A stretch of DNA of 64,000 bases. Source: Undibacterium piscinae (GTDB lineage Bacteria; Pseudomonadota; Gammaproteobacteria; Burkholderiales; Burkholderiaceae_D). Below, piece by piece: positions 28,171-36,119 of this stretch (positions within the stretch are counted from its first letter, which is position 1; every line of letters begins with the position of its first letter). Both the position numbers and the translations under genes were made by a program. The notes beneath the pieces are model-generated. The model did no database searches. It saw only the letters and a program-made list of their open reading frames with translations, and had not been told where the DNA came from. The stretch spans positions 2,418,001 through 2,482,000 of the forward strand of contig CP051152.1 in the NCBI GenBank assembly GCA_003970805.2. Direction: 5' to 3'.

Positions 28171-29283
28171 GTGACAAATACAATGGCGCATTCTGCTGTG
28201 GACTCACTTGCTCACTCAGCACCGGACTTCATAGCCGGCAGTTGCAATAGCCCGACCGGTGTGGCACCGGTGCTGCAAGTGCATCCTACACGCTTGTGTA
28301 ATCTGGCGTGTGCGCATTGCTATACCTCGTCCGGCCCCGGGCTCAGGCAGCAGCTCGATATTTCTATGCTGCGCGCTTGCCTGCGGGACGCTGCGCAACT
28401 AGGCTACCGCCAGCTCGCGGTGTCGGGCGGGGAGCCACTCTTGTATCCACAGTTAAGCGGCTTATTAGAGCAGGCGCGCGCACTCGGTATGCTGACCAGC
28501 ATAACCAGCAACGGCATGCTGGCCACGACCGAGCGCTGGGCAACAATTAGCCCCATGCTGGATCTGGTTGCGATCTCTATCGACGGCAATCCTCAGGAGC
28601 ATGACGCCATCCGCGCTCAGCACGGTGCTTACGCTAAGACCCTGAATAATTTGGCGGTAATCCGCGCCTCAGGGGTGCCCTTCGGCTTCATCTTTACCCT
28701 GACGCAATACAATGTCGATAGTTTGGAATTTATTGTGAAATTGGCGGCCGAACAAGGTGCGCGTAGCGTACAAATTCATCCATTAACCTTATCTGGACGC
28801 GCGATCGACAACTTGGCCGATGCCCGACCCGATGCGCAAGAGTTGTTTGTCGGTCTAGCGGAGGCGGCCCGCCTTGGCCAGGAACTGGGAGTGGCGGTGC
28901 ATGTCGATGCGCTGAGCTGGCAACAAGTGCAGTCGTATCGCAGTCATCTGGTGCCGCAACGACCGGTGACGCGTTTGACAGCTGTAGCACCAGTGCTGGT
29001 GGTACAAGCCGATGGCATGCTGGTACCGCTGACGCATGATGTCAGCCAAAGATTTTGGCTGGGAAATTTAAATCAAGCATCCTTGGTCTCTTTGGCACAG
29101 AACTGGCTGCACAGCGGTAGCGCCGATCAGCTAGCGCTCGTCTGCGAACAAAGCTGGGAGCAGTTAAGCGCGCTGGAACGCCAACAAAGCCCGGCCGTAT
29201 ATTGGTATGACGTAGTGGCAGAGCGTAGTCATCTGCTACCGTCGTCGTCCTTGGTAAGCGCAGGTACTCGGCAAACTGCCTAA
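28171..29283 (+). CDS. Radical SAM protein with a cysteine-free SPASM-like end
   Basis: A 370-residue radical-SAM enzyme. The cluster motif C-x3-C-x2-C is at residues 43-50 (CNLACAHC), followed by the SAM-binding VSGGEPLLYP and ITSNG segments, so the barrel is complete. The C-terminal third has the form of a SPASM/twitch region (VQADGMLVPLTHDVSQRFWLGNLNQASLVSLAQNW), but cysteines normally found there (yPC...lGN) are absent. It should therefore hold only the SAM-cleaving cluster. The start may be the GTG at 28171 or the ATG at 28183. Relatives mature peptides or cofactors; the substrate here is unknown. It is coupled to the unknown gene in front. Confidence 0.85.
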   Translation: MTNTMAHSAVDSLAHSAPDFIAGSCNSPTGVAPVLQVHPTRLCNLACAHCYTSSGPGLRQQLDISMLRACLRDAAQLGYRQLAVSGGEPLLYPQLSGLLEQARALGMLTSITSNGMLATTERWATISPMLDLVAISIDGNPQEHDAIRAQHGAYAKTLNNLAVIRASGVPFGFIFTLTQYNVDSLEFIVKLAAEQGARSVQIHPLTLSGRAIDNLADARPDAQELFVGLAEAARLGQELGVAVHVDALSWQQVQSYRSHLVPQRPVTRLTAVAPVLVVQADGMLVPLTHDVSQRFWLGNLNQASLVSLAQNWLHSGSADQLALVCEQSWEQLSALERQQSPAVYWYDVVAERSHLLPSSSLVSAGTRQTA

Positions 29284-29387
29284 ATCAGATTTAGCCGATA
29301 GGCGCTGAAAGCGCCGCTGTCCCGCTATCAATCAAGTATTATTTGGCTTCCTTTCGCTTTGCCGATACGCTAAGAAAGCCTACTTTA

Positions 29388-29639
29388 ATGGAAGAACAAC
29401 AATTACTCGGCTTATTGTGGACGATGCTGCCCAGCACTAGCTATATTCTGGGTTCGCTACTATTTGGCATGGTCGGTTTTGTCGCCTATCGCTATGGCAA
29501 AAAAAACCAGCGTCCACGCTGCAAATGGCTGGGTGTAGCTTTAATGTTTTACCCCTACCTGATAGGCAGTGACACCCGCCTTTTATATCTGCTAGGCACT
29601 GCTTTGTGCGCCGCGCTGTATGTGTATATAGATGAGTAA
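29388..29639 (+). CDS. Small membrane protein of unknown function
   Basis: 83 residues from the ATG at 29388 (MEEQQLLGLLW); an earlier in-frame start at 29343 adds a non-hydrophobic stretch without a ribosome-binding site. There are three hydrophobic segments: SYILGSLLFGMVGFVAY, WLGVALMFYPYLIG and LLYLLGTALCAALYVYI, separated by a basic loop (RYGKKNQRPRCK). Proteins of this size and shape are widespread in betaproteobacteria, but I cannot name a function. It follows the radical-SAM gene by 104 bases, with a GGCGC/GCGCC hairpin between them, so it is probably a separate unit. Confidence 0.7.
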   Translation: MEEQQLLGLLWTMLPSTSYILGSLLFGMVGFVAYRYGKKNQRPRCKWLGVALMFYPYLIGSDTRLLYLLGTALCAALYVYIDE

Positions 29640-29754
29640 ACGCTAGCCTACATGGCACCGATTACTTAGCTTACACGCTGACATCGCCGACTCATGGATG
29701 CCCCTTGCCTGGGCTTTTGGGGCGCTAGCACACCTGCATTTTTTCGCCAATTAC

Positions 29755-29838
29755 CTATACTCCCCATAAATACCTGACAATATCGGCCTATCGCGCACGA
29801 ATTGAGTGCGCAATGAAAATATACTAAGGGGAGTATAG
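29755..29838. repeat. Terminal-inverted-repeat element, copy 2 (84 bp)
   Basis: Perfect 11-bp terminal inverted repeats (CTATACTCCCC at 29755-29765 and GGGGAGTATAG at 29828-29838). An inner hairpin GCGCAC-N7-GTGCGC lies near the centre. It shares its arms with the elements at 15459 and 32143. It lies just after the stop codon of the AhpD-like gene that ends at 29848. Confidence 0.8.
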
Positions 29839-29847
29839 TGAGTCTAG

Positions 29848-30393
29848 TTAGATTGCCAGGGCTGCGCGCGGTCTAGGCGCAACGCTTTGTTGGAAGCTGA
29901 TCGCAATCCGGTTCCAGCCATTCATGAGGGCAATCACAAACCCCAATTCGGCGATCTCTTGCTCATTGAAGTTTTCTTTCAATGCCATGAACAAGGGTTC
30001 AGGCGCATGATTTTTGATGATATCGGTGACCGCTTCGGCCCAAGCCAGAGCCGCTTGTTCGCGCGCCGAAAAAAAACTGGTGTCGCGCCAGCTCGATAAA
30101 TTATTCACACGCTGAAAGTCTTCACCCAGGCGCAACAAATCATGCGCATGTTTATCTATGCAAAAGGCGCAGCCGTTGATTTGTGAAACCCGTAAAAACA
30201 CCAAATCAATTAGGAGCGGATCCAGACTCGATTCTTGCAAAGCTGACGCCGTAATGGCTTGATAGGCTTTAGGGGCGAGGCTGGCGCATAGAAGCCGTAC
30301 CTGGCTTAAGATAAACGCTAGAATTTTCTCGCCATGGCACTGACCGTCGATAGCGCAATAAGCCAACTTCACCGTTAATCCTGGCCATCTCAA
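29848..30393 (-). CDS. AhpD-like / carboxymuconolactone decarboxylase family protein
   Basis: 181 codons ending in a standard AhpD-like domain: LAPKAYQAITASALQESSLDPLLIDLVFLRVSQINGCAFCIDKHAHDL has the redox CxxC and the downstream histidine of the proton-relay motif. Such proteins act as alkylhydroperoxidase-type reductases. Family members usually start 8-12 residues before LAPKAYQA, but here no ATG occurs there; the frame is open through 35 unusual residues (MRWPGLTVKLAYCAIDGQC...). Either translation starts at an alternative codon or the native start was lost. The gene stands between repeat copy 2 and the twin small RNAs. Confidence 0.75.
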   Translation of the reverse strand: MRWPGLTVKLAYCAIDGQCHGEKILAFILSQVRLLCASLAPKAYQAITASALQESSLDPLLIDLVFLRVSQINGCAFCIDKHAHDLLRLGEDFQRVNNLSSWRDTSFFSAREQAALAWAEAVTDIIKNHAPEPLFMALKENFNEQEIAELGFVIALMNGWNRIAISFQQSVAPRPRAALAI

Positions 30394-30419
30394 AATGCAT
30401 TAGCTTACACGCTGAGGGC

Positions 30420-30480
30420 AAAAAAAAGCCCGCACAGTTTGCGGGCTGAAATCCAAACCTTAGGAGGTGTTGGAGGAGAC
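30420..30480 (-). ncRNA. Anti-Shine-Dalgarno small RNA, copy A
   Basis: Predicted transcript of about 61 nt on the minus strand. It starts GTCTCCTCCAACACCTCCT, giving two C-rich motifs complementary to ribosome-binding sites; CACCTCCT equals the 3' end motif of 16S rRNA. A linker then leads to a terminator stem AGCCCGC/GCGGGCT and eight T. The start is set by a TATAGT -10 box seven bases upstream. Bases identical to copy B run through the whole predicted transcript, while the promoter side has diverged, which argues for selection on the RNA itself. It resembles the betaproteobacterial toxic small RNA family with anti-SD sequence that I recall from toxicity screens in E. coli. There is no open reading frame inside. 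Confidence 0.75.
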
Positions 30481-30487
30481 AGGAAGA

Positions 30488-30493
30488 ACTATA
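30488..30493 (-). promoter_or_regulatory. -10 box of small RNA copy A
   Basis: TATAGT on the minus strand, seven bases before the predicted first base at 30480. A TTGGGG hexamer lies 17 bases further upstream as a possible weak -35. The farther block GTATACAAAAATA is shared with copy B. Confidence 0.55.
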
Positions 30494-30631
30494 TCGCAGT
30501 ACAGTAAATTCCCCAAAAGCTATTTTTGTATACCGGACATGGCTTCTGTGAATATCTGATGTGCTTTATGTACATTTTAAGCAATGCAATTATCGAAACA
30601 CACAAATTGTTGTCAATGGGGTAAAAAAGGC

Positions 30632-30693
30632 AAAAAAAAAGCCCGCACAGTTTGCGGGCTGAAATCCAAACCTTAGGAGGTGTTGGAGGAGAC
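30632..30693 (-). ncRNA. Anti-Shine-Dalgarno small RNA, copy B
   Basis: The second copy of the same RNA, about 62 nt, in the same orientation and 213 bases from copy A. Transcribed parts of the two copies are identical apart from one more A in the run behind the terminator. It carries the same CTCCTCC and CACCTCCT motifs and the same terminator hairpin. Tandem sibling copies are known for other trans-acting anti-SD RNAs. Confidence 0.75.
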
Positions 30694-30700
30694 AAGTAGA

Positions 30701-30706
30701 ACTATA
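30701..30706 (-). promoter_or_regulatory. -10 box of small RNA copy B
   Basis: TATAGT on the minus strand, again seven bases before the predicted start at 30693. The spacing is identical to copy A although the surrounding promoter sequence differs. Confidence 0.55.
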
Positions 30707-30939
30707 TCGCGGTGCAGCAAATAAATCAGCTCCTATTTTTGTATACCAAACATCACAAATATCGATATCTCGCATGATCTATCTGCTAATTGCCATAATT
30801 CCGCTCCGTTCAATTAATGATCACGCAGTTTGTCTGATGCGAGTTGCTTCAGGCTGATCTTGCTTAAGGATAGGAAATAGAAAATGCATTAAACTTTAGT
30901 CCATATCACTACAATTAAAACCGTCATACGGAGACCACA

Positions 30940-32130
30940 ATGAAGTTGATTGATCCTATTTTGGCATTTCATGCTGAACTACAGCAAATTCGACGCGATA
31001 TACACGCTCATCCTGAGTTGTGTTTTGAAGAGCACCGGACTTCGGCCGTGGTCGCACAAAAATTGCAGGAGTGGGGCATTCCCGTCATACGCGGCTTGGG
31101 CGGTACCGGTATCGTCGGCAAGATCACCAATGGCGACGGTCAGCGTGCCATAGGCTTGCGCGCTGACATGGATGCCTTGCCTATGACAGAAACCAATACT
31201 TTCGAGCATCGCTCCAAACATGAGGGAAAGATGCATGCCTGCGGTCATGACGGCCACACAGCGATGTTACTTGGCGCAGCACATTATCTGTCGCAGCACA
31301 AAAATTTTGACGGCACCGTTTATCTGATTTTTCAGCCGGCTGAAGAAGGCGGTGGCGGCGCCAAGCGCATGATAGATGAAGGTTTGTTTGAGCAATGTCC
31401 TATGGATGCGGTATTTGGCATGCACAATTGGCCGGGAATTGCGGTAGGCAGGTTTGGCGTGACGGCAGGGCCGATGATGGCGTCTTCCAACGAATTTGAA
31501 GTCATCGTCAAGGGGAAGGGCGCGCATGCCGCGCAACCGCATAAAAGTATAGACCCTATCATGGTAGCGGTGCAGATCGCACAGAGCTGGCAAACTATCG
31601 TCAGCCGCAATATCAGTCCCCTAGAGGCAGTGGTGCTGTCAATTACGCAGATTCATTCCGGTAGCGCGACCAATGTGATTCCTGACGAGGCGACGTTGAT
31701 TGGCACCGTACGCGGTTTCAGTGCCGCAAATATTGATTTGGCGGAACGACGCATGCAAGCGATTGCCGAGCATACTGCGGCGGCATTCGATGCCAGTGTG
31801 GAGTTTGCATTTAAGCGCAATTATCCGCCTCTGATCAATCATGCTAAAGAGACTGCTTTTGCGGCCGACGTAATGCGTTCGATTGCCGGTGATGATCAGG
31901 TTGATGCGCAGGTAGAGCCTACCATGGGCGCTGAGGATTTCTCTTTCATGCTGCAGGAAAAACCAGGCTGTTATGCCTTTATCGGCAATGGCGAAGGCGC
32001 GCACCGCGACATAGGCCACGGTCTGGGCCCGTGCAATCTGCATAACCCTAGTTATGATTTTAATGATGATTTACTACCTATCGGTGCGACCTATTGGGTG
32101 CGCCTGGCAGAAAGCTATTTGAACAAATAA
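30940..32130 (+). CDS. M20 family amidohydrolase (hippurate hydrolase-like)
   Basis: A 396-residue zinc-dependent amidohydrolase of the M20D group, which removes acyl groups from N-acyl amino acids such as hippurate or IAA conjugates. Metal ligands are visible in HACGHDGHTAML (residues about 100-111) and FQPAEEGGGGA, with further ligands in the FGMHNWPG histidine and the GAEDFSFM segment near the end. The dimerisation domain inserts near residue 185. The ATG has a ribosome-binding site (CGGAGACC). It stands alone between the small RNAs and a palindromic element. Substrate not determinable. Confidence 0.92.
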   Translation: MKLIDPILAFHAELQQIRRDIHAHPELCFEEHRTSAVVAQKLQEWGIPVIRGLGGTGIVGKITNGDGQRAIGLRADMDALPMTETNTFEHRSKHEGKMHACGHDGHTAMLLGAAHYLSQHKNFDGTVYLIFQPAEEGGGGAKRMIDEGLFEQCPMDAVFGMHNWPGIAVGRFGVTAGPMMASSNEFEVIVKGKGAHAAQPHKSIDPIMVAVQIAQSWQTIVSRNISPLEAVVLSITQIHSGSATNVIPDEATLIGTVRGFSAANIDLAERRMQAIAEHTAAAFDASVEFAFKRNYPPLINHAKETAFAADVMRSIAGDDQVDAQVEPTMGAEDFSFMLQEKPGCYAFIGNGEGAHRDIGHGLGPCNLHNPSYDFNDDLLPIGATYWVRLAESYLNK

Positions 32131-32142
32131 CCTGCTTGAAAC

Positions 32143-32222
32143 ATACTCTCCCCCAGTATTTTTTGCTATAGCCTTACAACGTTGCGTATTGGGCGATATC
32201 AAGTAAAAATACAGGGGAGTAT
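32143..32222. repeat. Terminal-inverted-repeat element, copy 3 (80 bp)
   Basis: Left arm ATACTCTCCCCCAGTATTTTT pairs with right arm AAAAATACAGGGGAGTAT, one gap apart. It lies directly after the M20 hydrolase stop and could also act as a bidirectional transcription stop with the convergent chemoreceptor gene. Confidence 0.8.
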
Positions 32223-32252
32223 CACTCACTTCTGAGTTAAGCCAGATCCGAT

Positions 32253-33929
32253 TTAAAACTCTTCCCAGTCATCCGTAGCTGCTGCTGCCGGTTTTTTTGA
32301 TGCACCGGAGTTTGCCGCCAACTTAAGTGTTGCAGGCTGGCTTTTCGCTTTGCTTGCCTGCGCAGTGCTGGCAACTCTGTGTATCTGTGTCTGCGGAGTT
32401 GCGCTGACAGCGCCTGATAGCTTGAATACTTCCAAAGCGTGCGTCAGGTGATCGGCTTGCTCTTCCAAAGATTCCGCAGCGGCGGCGGCCTGTTCTACCA
32501 GCGCCGAGTTTTGCTGCGTCATTTCATCCATCTGACCTATTGCCATACTGATTTCCTGAATGCCGGCGCTTTGTTCCTGGCTGGCAGAGGAAATCTCATT
32601 CATGATATCGCTGACCCGTTTCACTGAGGCGACAATTTCATCCATGGTTTGGCCGGCCTGATCAACCAATTGCGATCCGGCATGAACCTTGTCTACCGAA
32701 TCACCGATCAGGGTTTTGATTTCTTTGGCAGCCGCTGCACTGCGCTGCGCCAGATTGCGTACTTCTGATGCGACTACCGCAAAGCCACGGCCCTGCTCAC
32801 CGGCACGGGCTGCTTCCACCGCAGCGTTAAGGGCAAGAATATTGGTCTGGAAGGCGATACCGTCGATGACGCTGATGATGTCGACAATTTTTTTGGATGA
32901 CTGGTTAATGTCCGTCATGGTCGCAACCACCTGACCGACCACTTGGCCGCCTTTGATCGCCACCGATGATGCGGTTTCCACCAACTTGCTGGCTTGGCGC
33001 GCATTATCCGCATTTTGCTTAACGGTATCGGTCAGGCCTTCCATGGAACTGGCGGTCTCTTCAAGGCTGCTGGCTTGTGATTCAGTGCGGGACGACAGGT
33101 CAGAGTTGCCGGAAGCGATTTCGCTACTTGCTACCTTGATGGTTTCCGCAGAAATTTTAATGTCCGACACCATATTCTTCAGCCTGTCCTGCATCTCATT
33201 GAGGGCGGCCAGTAAGCTAGTGCTGTCACCGGCATCCATTGCAATGTTCATGCTCAGGTCGCCAGCGGCAACCGCGCTCGCAATTTCCCTCGCATATTCA
33301 GGTTCGCCGCCGAGTTGATGCCAGATGGTGCGTACTACAAAGAAGGACACTACACCCAGGGTGAGTGTCACGATTACGGCAACCAGGATGCTGGTATACA
33401 GGACATTACGGACATTGTTACCGCTGCCCTCGACTCCGGAGGCGAACTGCTTTTGCGCAGCCTCGACGGTTTTACCTAAATCTGTTTCCAGTACCTTCAG
33501 TGAGGACTGCATTTGGGCGATGGCCGCCTGAGGGTCGCCTTGTTCGGTACCCATCATGATTTTTGCCACACTTAAGGCTGGCGCATAGTAGGCGTCAAAT
33601 TCTTTAGCCAGACGTACAGCGAGCTCTTTTTGCCCCGGAATGGAGCCTAACTGGGTGAATTTTTCATGAACTTTCTTGGCATTTTCAGCAAGGCCATCAA
33701 TGGCTTTTTTGTCACCTTCACCTACCGCTTGCTTGAGTGCATCGACAAAACCTTGAACATCATTTTGTAATGTTTTCGTTTTGTCTAAGACCGGATAGTC
33801 TACGCTTTCCGTGGTCTGGATAGAGTTGATCGCGGTGGTAGAAAAGTACACGCTCACAGCTAATCCGATACCGAAAATGACAGTGGAAACCAAAGGTAAA
33901 GCCCAAATTCTTCGTTTAATACTCATCAT
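32253..33929 (-). CDS. Methyl-accepting chemotaxis protein
   Basis: A 558-residue chemoreceptor. A transmembrane segment ([21 protein letters not shown]) precedes a periplasmic helical sensor domain of about 155 residues; a second segment ([25 protein letters not shown]) leads to a HAMP domain and a cytoplasmic signalling domain with the invariant hairpin tip [40 protein letters not shown]. There is no CheR-tethering pentapeptide at the C-terminus. It follows a porin and a periplasmic phosphate-binding-like protein on the same strand with a 72-base gap, so it may sense what those proteins handle. Confidence 0.93.
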   Translation of the reverse strand: MMSIKRRIWALPLVSTVIFGIGLAVSVYFSTTAINSIQTTESVDYPVLDKTKTLQNDVQGFVDALKQAVGEGDKKAIDGLAENAKKVHEKFTQLGSIPGQKELAVRLAKEFDAYYAPALSVAKIMMGTEQGDPQAAIAQMQSSLKVLETDLGKTVEAAQKQFASGVEGSGNNVRNVLYTSILVAVIVTLTLGVVSFFVVRTIWHQLGGEPEYAREIASAVAAGDLSMNIAMDAGDSTSLLAALNEMQDRLKNMVSDIKISAETIKVASSEIASGNSDLSSRTESQASSLEETASSMEGLTDTVKQNADNARQASKLVETASSVAIKGGQVVGQVVATMTDINQSSKKIVDIISVIDGIAFQTNILALNAAVEAARAGEQGRGFAVVASEVRNLAQRSAAAAKEIKTLIGDSVDKVHAGSQLVDQAGQTMDEIVASVKRVSDIMNEISSASQEQSAGIQEISMAIGQMDEMTQQNSALVEQAAAAAESLEEQADHLTHALEVFKLSGAVSATPQTQIHRVASTAQASKAKSQPATLKLAANSGASKKPAAAATDDWEEF

Positions 33930-34001
33930 TGATCCTTATCAGACTAGTTGTTATAGAGAAAACCGGGAAAGGCAAATGCCACTCCCGGCTTGCGCTAATT
34001 T

Positions 34002-34412
34002 TTACGGCAATGTAGCAACCACTTTTACGCTTGCATCTACCGCAGATTTTTCGATGTAGCCGATGCCGTTAGGATCAGCGGCAATCGCTTTTTTCACGTC
34101 AGCGTTAGAGTTGTATTCTTTTGGTAAAGAACCTTTGCCGGTAAATACCAGTTTTGACCAGATTGCCTTGACTTGAGATGGTTCCTTGTCTGCGATTTTT
34201 TTGTAAAATTCAGCACGGATAGCCGAACTTTCCGCTTGGTCAACAGGCGTGAACATGGTCGATTTTCCGAGGAAAAACTGGGATGCTTGTTCCGCTGTCA
34301 TGCGCGTCGCGGCATTAGCAGGATTGACCACGATCACAACTTCAGCCAATGCCGGAATCGCAGCCGTAACCAAAGTGGCGGCCAATAAAATTGCTTGAGT
34401 AAGTTTTTTCAT
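34002..34412 (-). CDS. Small PstS-like periplasmic protein
   Basis: A 136-residue exported protein (signal peptide MKKLTQAILLAATLVTAAIPALA) with one lobe of the phosphate-binding-protein fold: VVIVVNPANAATRMTAEQASQFFLGKSTMF, later DPNGIGYIEKSAVDASVKVV. This half-size PstS-like form is common next to porins in betaproteobacteria, and its ligand is not established. It starts 10 bases after the porin stop and has a ribosome-binding site (AAGGAGG), so it is translated from the same message. Confidence 0.82.
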   Translation of the reverse strand: MKKLTQAILLAATLVTAAIPALAEVVIVVNPANAATRMTAEQASQFFLGKSTMFTPVDQAESSAIRAEFYKKIADKEPSQVKAIWSKLVFTGKGSLPKEYNSNADVKKAIAADPNGIGYIEKSAVDASVKVVATLP

Positions 34413-34422
34413 CTAGGCCTCC

Positions 34423-35661
34423 TTAAAATACGAAATCTATAGCGACGGCATACACATTGACAGGGCCTTTGAAGGTTGGCTTGGCATTTACGAAAGTGCC
34501 TGGGCCTTGTTCTGGCGAGAATCTGTCCATCTGCACCTTGAGCGCTGCCGATTTATAGAAATCCCAACGCAGACCTATGCTGTTGCTGGTTTGGATCGCA
34601 GCTTGCGACGCTAAAGCGTTTGCGCCAACGGTGAGTGGGTACAGTGGATTCAAAGGGTTAGTCGTTAAGCTAGCGATTGATCTAGGACTATCCTGTTTGG
34701 ATGAACCGTAATTATAGTAAGGTAAGAATTTACCTATGCGATAGCCAAACATGGTGTACCAAGACGAAGTATCTGCAATGGATAAGCTATCGCTAGCTCG
34801 TTTGCCGAACTCGGCTTGAACCACAATATTCTTCCAATCCATCACCATACCTACGGAAGTGAACGAAGCCTTGGTGTCTTTCACTTCTATGCTGTTCGCT
34901 GCTGCATTCAAGCCATATGCAGCATTTAGTGCCGGGTTAGCTCCATACTTGCGCAAACCTCCTGCCACCTTAATTATATTCGCAGAATCCTCGATATTAA
35001 TTGTGGTATCAGTACGACCGAAACGGAAAGTGAAAGGGCCGTGTTCAGCGACCAAGTTAATACTGGACAGTTTCCCAGCTTCAACTGTATAGCCACCTTT
35101 GTTTTTTTCCGAAGTGGTACCTAGGGCCAATTGTGCCGTGAAGGTAGTGTCACCAAATGAATTTTGGTAGACGACATCTGCGCCATCGACGTGCTCTAGC
35201 GGAACTTGCGAATACATCTCTACCGGTGGACGTATCATGGTATTGGCATAGCCAACATTGCGGACATCAGAAATCATATAAACCGGTAAACCTATACGTC
35301 CCAAGCGAAAACTGACGTTATCTGAAACCTTGGCTTTCGCAAATGCCCATGCTATTTCACCGACAAATTCATCTACCACGACTTTACGCACCAGACCTTG
35401 GCCAGTTACGGAAAACATGTCATTAAATTTAGCGGTTGCCTGTATCCCAAAATTCGAATCCGGGCCTGATTTAGCGTCTTTTTTAACGCCATTTAGTTGG
35501 TTAGGGCGAGCAAATTCTGCATCTTCGGTGTTGCTAAGCGTATAGGCCGCAGTACCAAAGCCACTGACGGTAATTGTAGGAGCGCTGCTTATCTCATCGG
35601 CATAAGCGGAAGAGATTGCCAAAGGCAGAGCCAGCATTGCGAGTAAAGGTTTCACTTTCAT
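34423..35661 (-). CDS. Outer-membrane porin-like protein
   Basis: A 412-residue outer-membrane beta-barrel. I choose the ATG at 35661 (MKVKPLLAMLALPLAISSAYA, a clean signal peptide with AYA/D cleavage) with ribosome-binding site GGAGAAAC; the frame extends 28 codons further upstream without signal character. The mature part begins ITVSGFGTAAYTLSNTEDAEF and shows alternating strands throughout, ending in IDFVF with the C-terminal phenylalanine of barrel proteins. It leads an apparent operon with the PstS-like protein and a chemoreceptor. The solute is unknown. Confidence 0.8.
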   Translation of the reverse strand: MKVKPLLAMLALPLAISSAYADEISSAPTITVSGFGTAAYTLSNTEDAEFARPNQLNGVKKDAKSGPDSNFGIQATAKFNDMFSVTGQGLVRKVVVDEFVGEIAWAFAKAKVSDNVSFRLGRIGLPVYMISDVRNVGYANTMIRPPVEMYSQVPLEHVDGADVVYQNSFGDTTFTAQLALGTTSEKNKGGYTVEAGKLSSINLVAEHGPFTFRFGRTDTTINIEDSANIIKVAGGLRKYGANPALNAAYGLNAAANSIEVKDTKASFTSVGMVMDWKNIVVQAEFGKRASDSLSIADTSSWYTMFGYRIGKFLPYYNYGSSKQDSPRSIASLTTNPLNPLYPLTVGANALASQAAIQTSNSIGLRWDFYKSAALKVQMDRFSPEQGPGTFVNAKPTFKGPVNVYAVAIDFVF

Positions 35662-36119
35662 AGTTTCTCCAGAAAAAGTTTTTCTATTGTAATTCTTAAG
35701 GCCTGAGCAAAAACGGATCGCACACTTCAAAAAAAACGATTGCATACTCTAAAAAGACTTGAACACTTCTTACCCAGGCAGCACACAGGGATGTTTATTG
35801 ACGGAGATGCGCGCAGGACTGATTTTCGCTCGTCCGCTAAGACCTGTTGATTTAGTGTATTCCTGTATCAACTTTTGGAAAAAAAATCTGGATAACAGCA
35901 GATATAAACCAACAAATTTGCGAAAAATTGTGAGTTATTCATACAAGGGCGGCACTTGCTATTTAATTGGATTATAGTAAGCGGTTAAGTGTATTGAGTT
36001 TACTTAATGCGCTATTAACTATCGTCGAATGTGCAATGAATCCGCGTTGAAAGTACATCGCTTCTTGCACGTGACTTGCACAAAAAATGGTTTAAGCCAT
36101 TTGATTTTTCAGCGCGCTA
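35662..36119. other. Intergenic region upstream of the porin operon
   Basis: 458 AT-rich bases holding the porin promoter on the minus strand and the 3' flank of comM. I see no gene, RNA or strong repeat; the two open frames of about 70 codons have no recognisable content. Confidence 0.4.
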
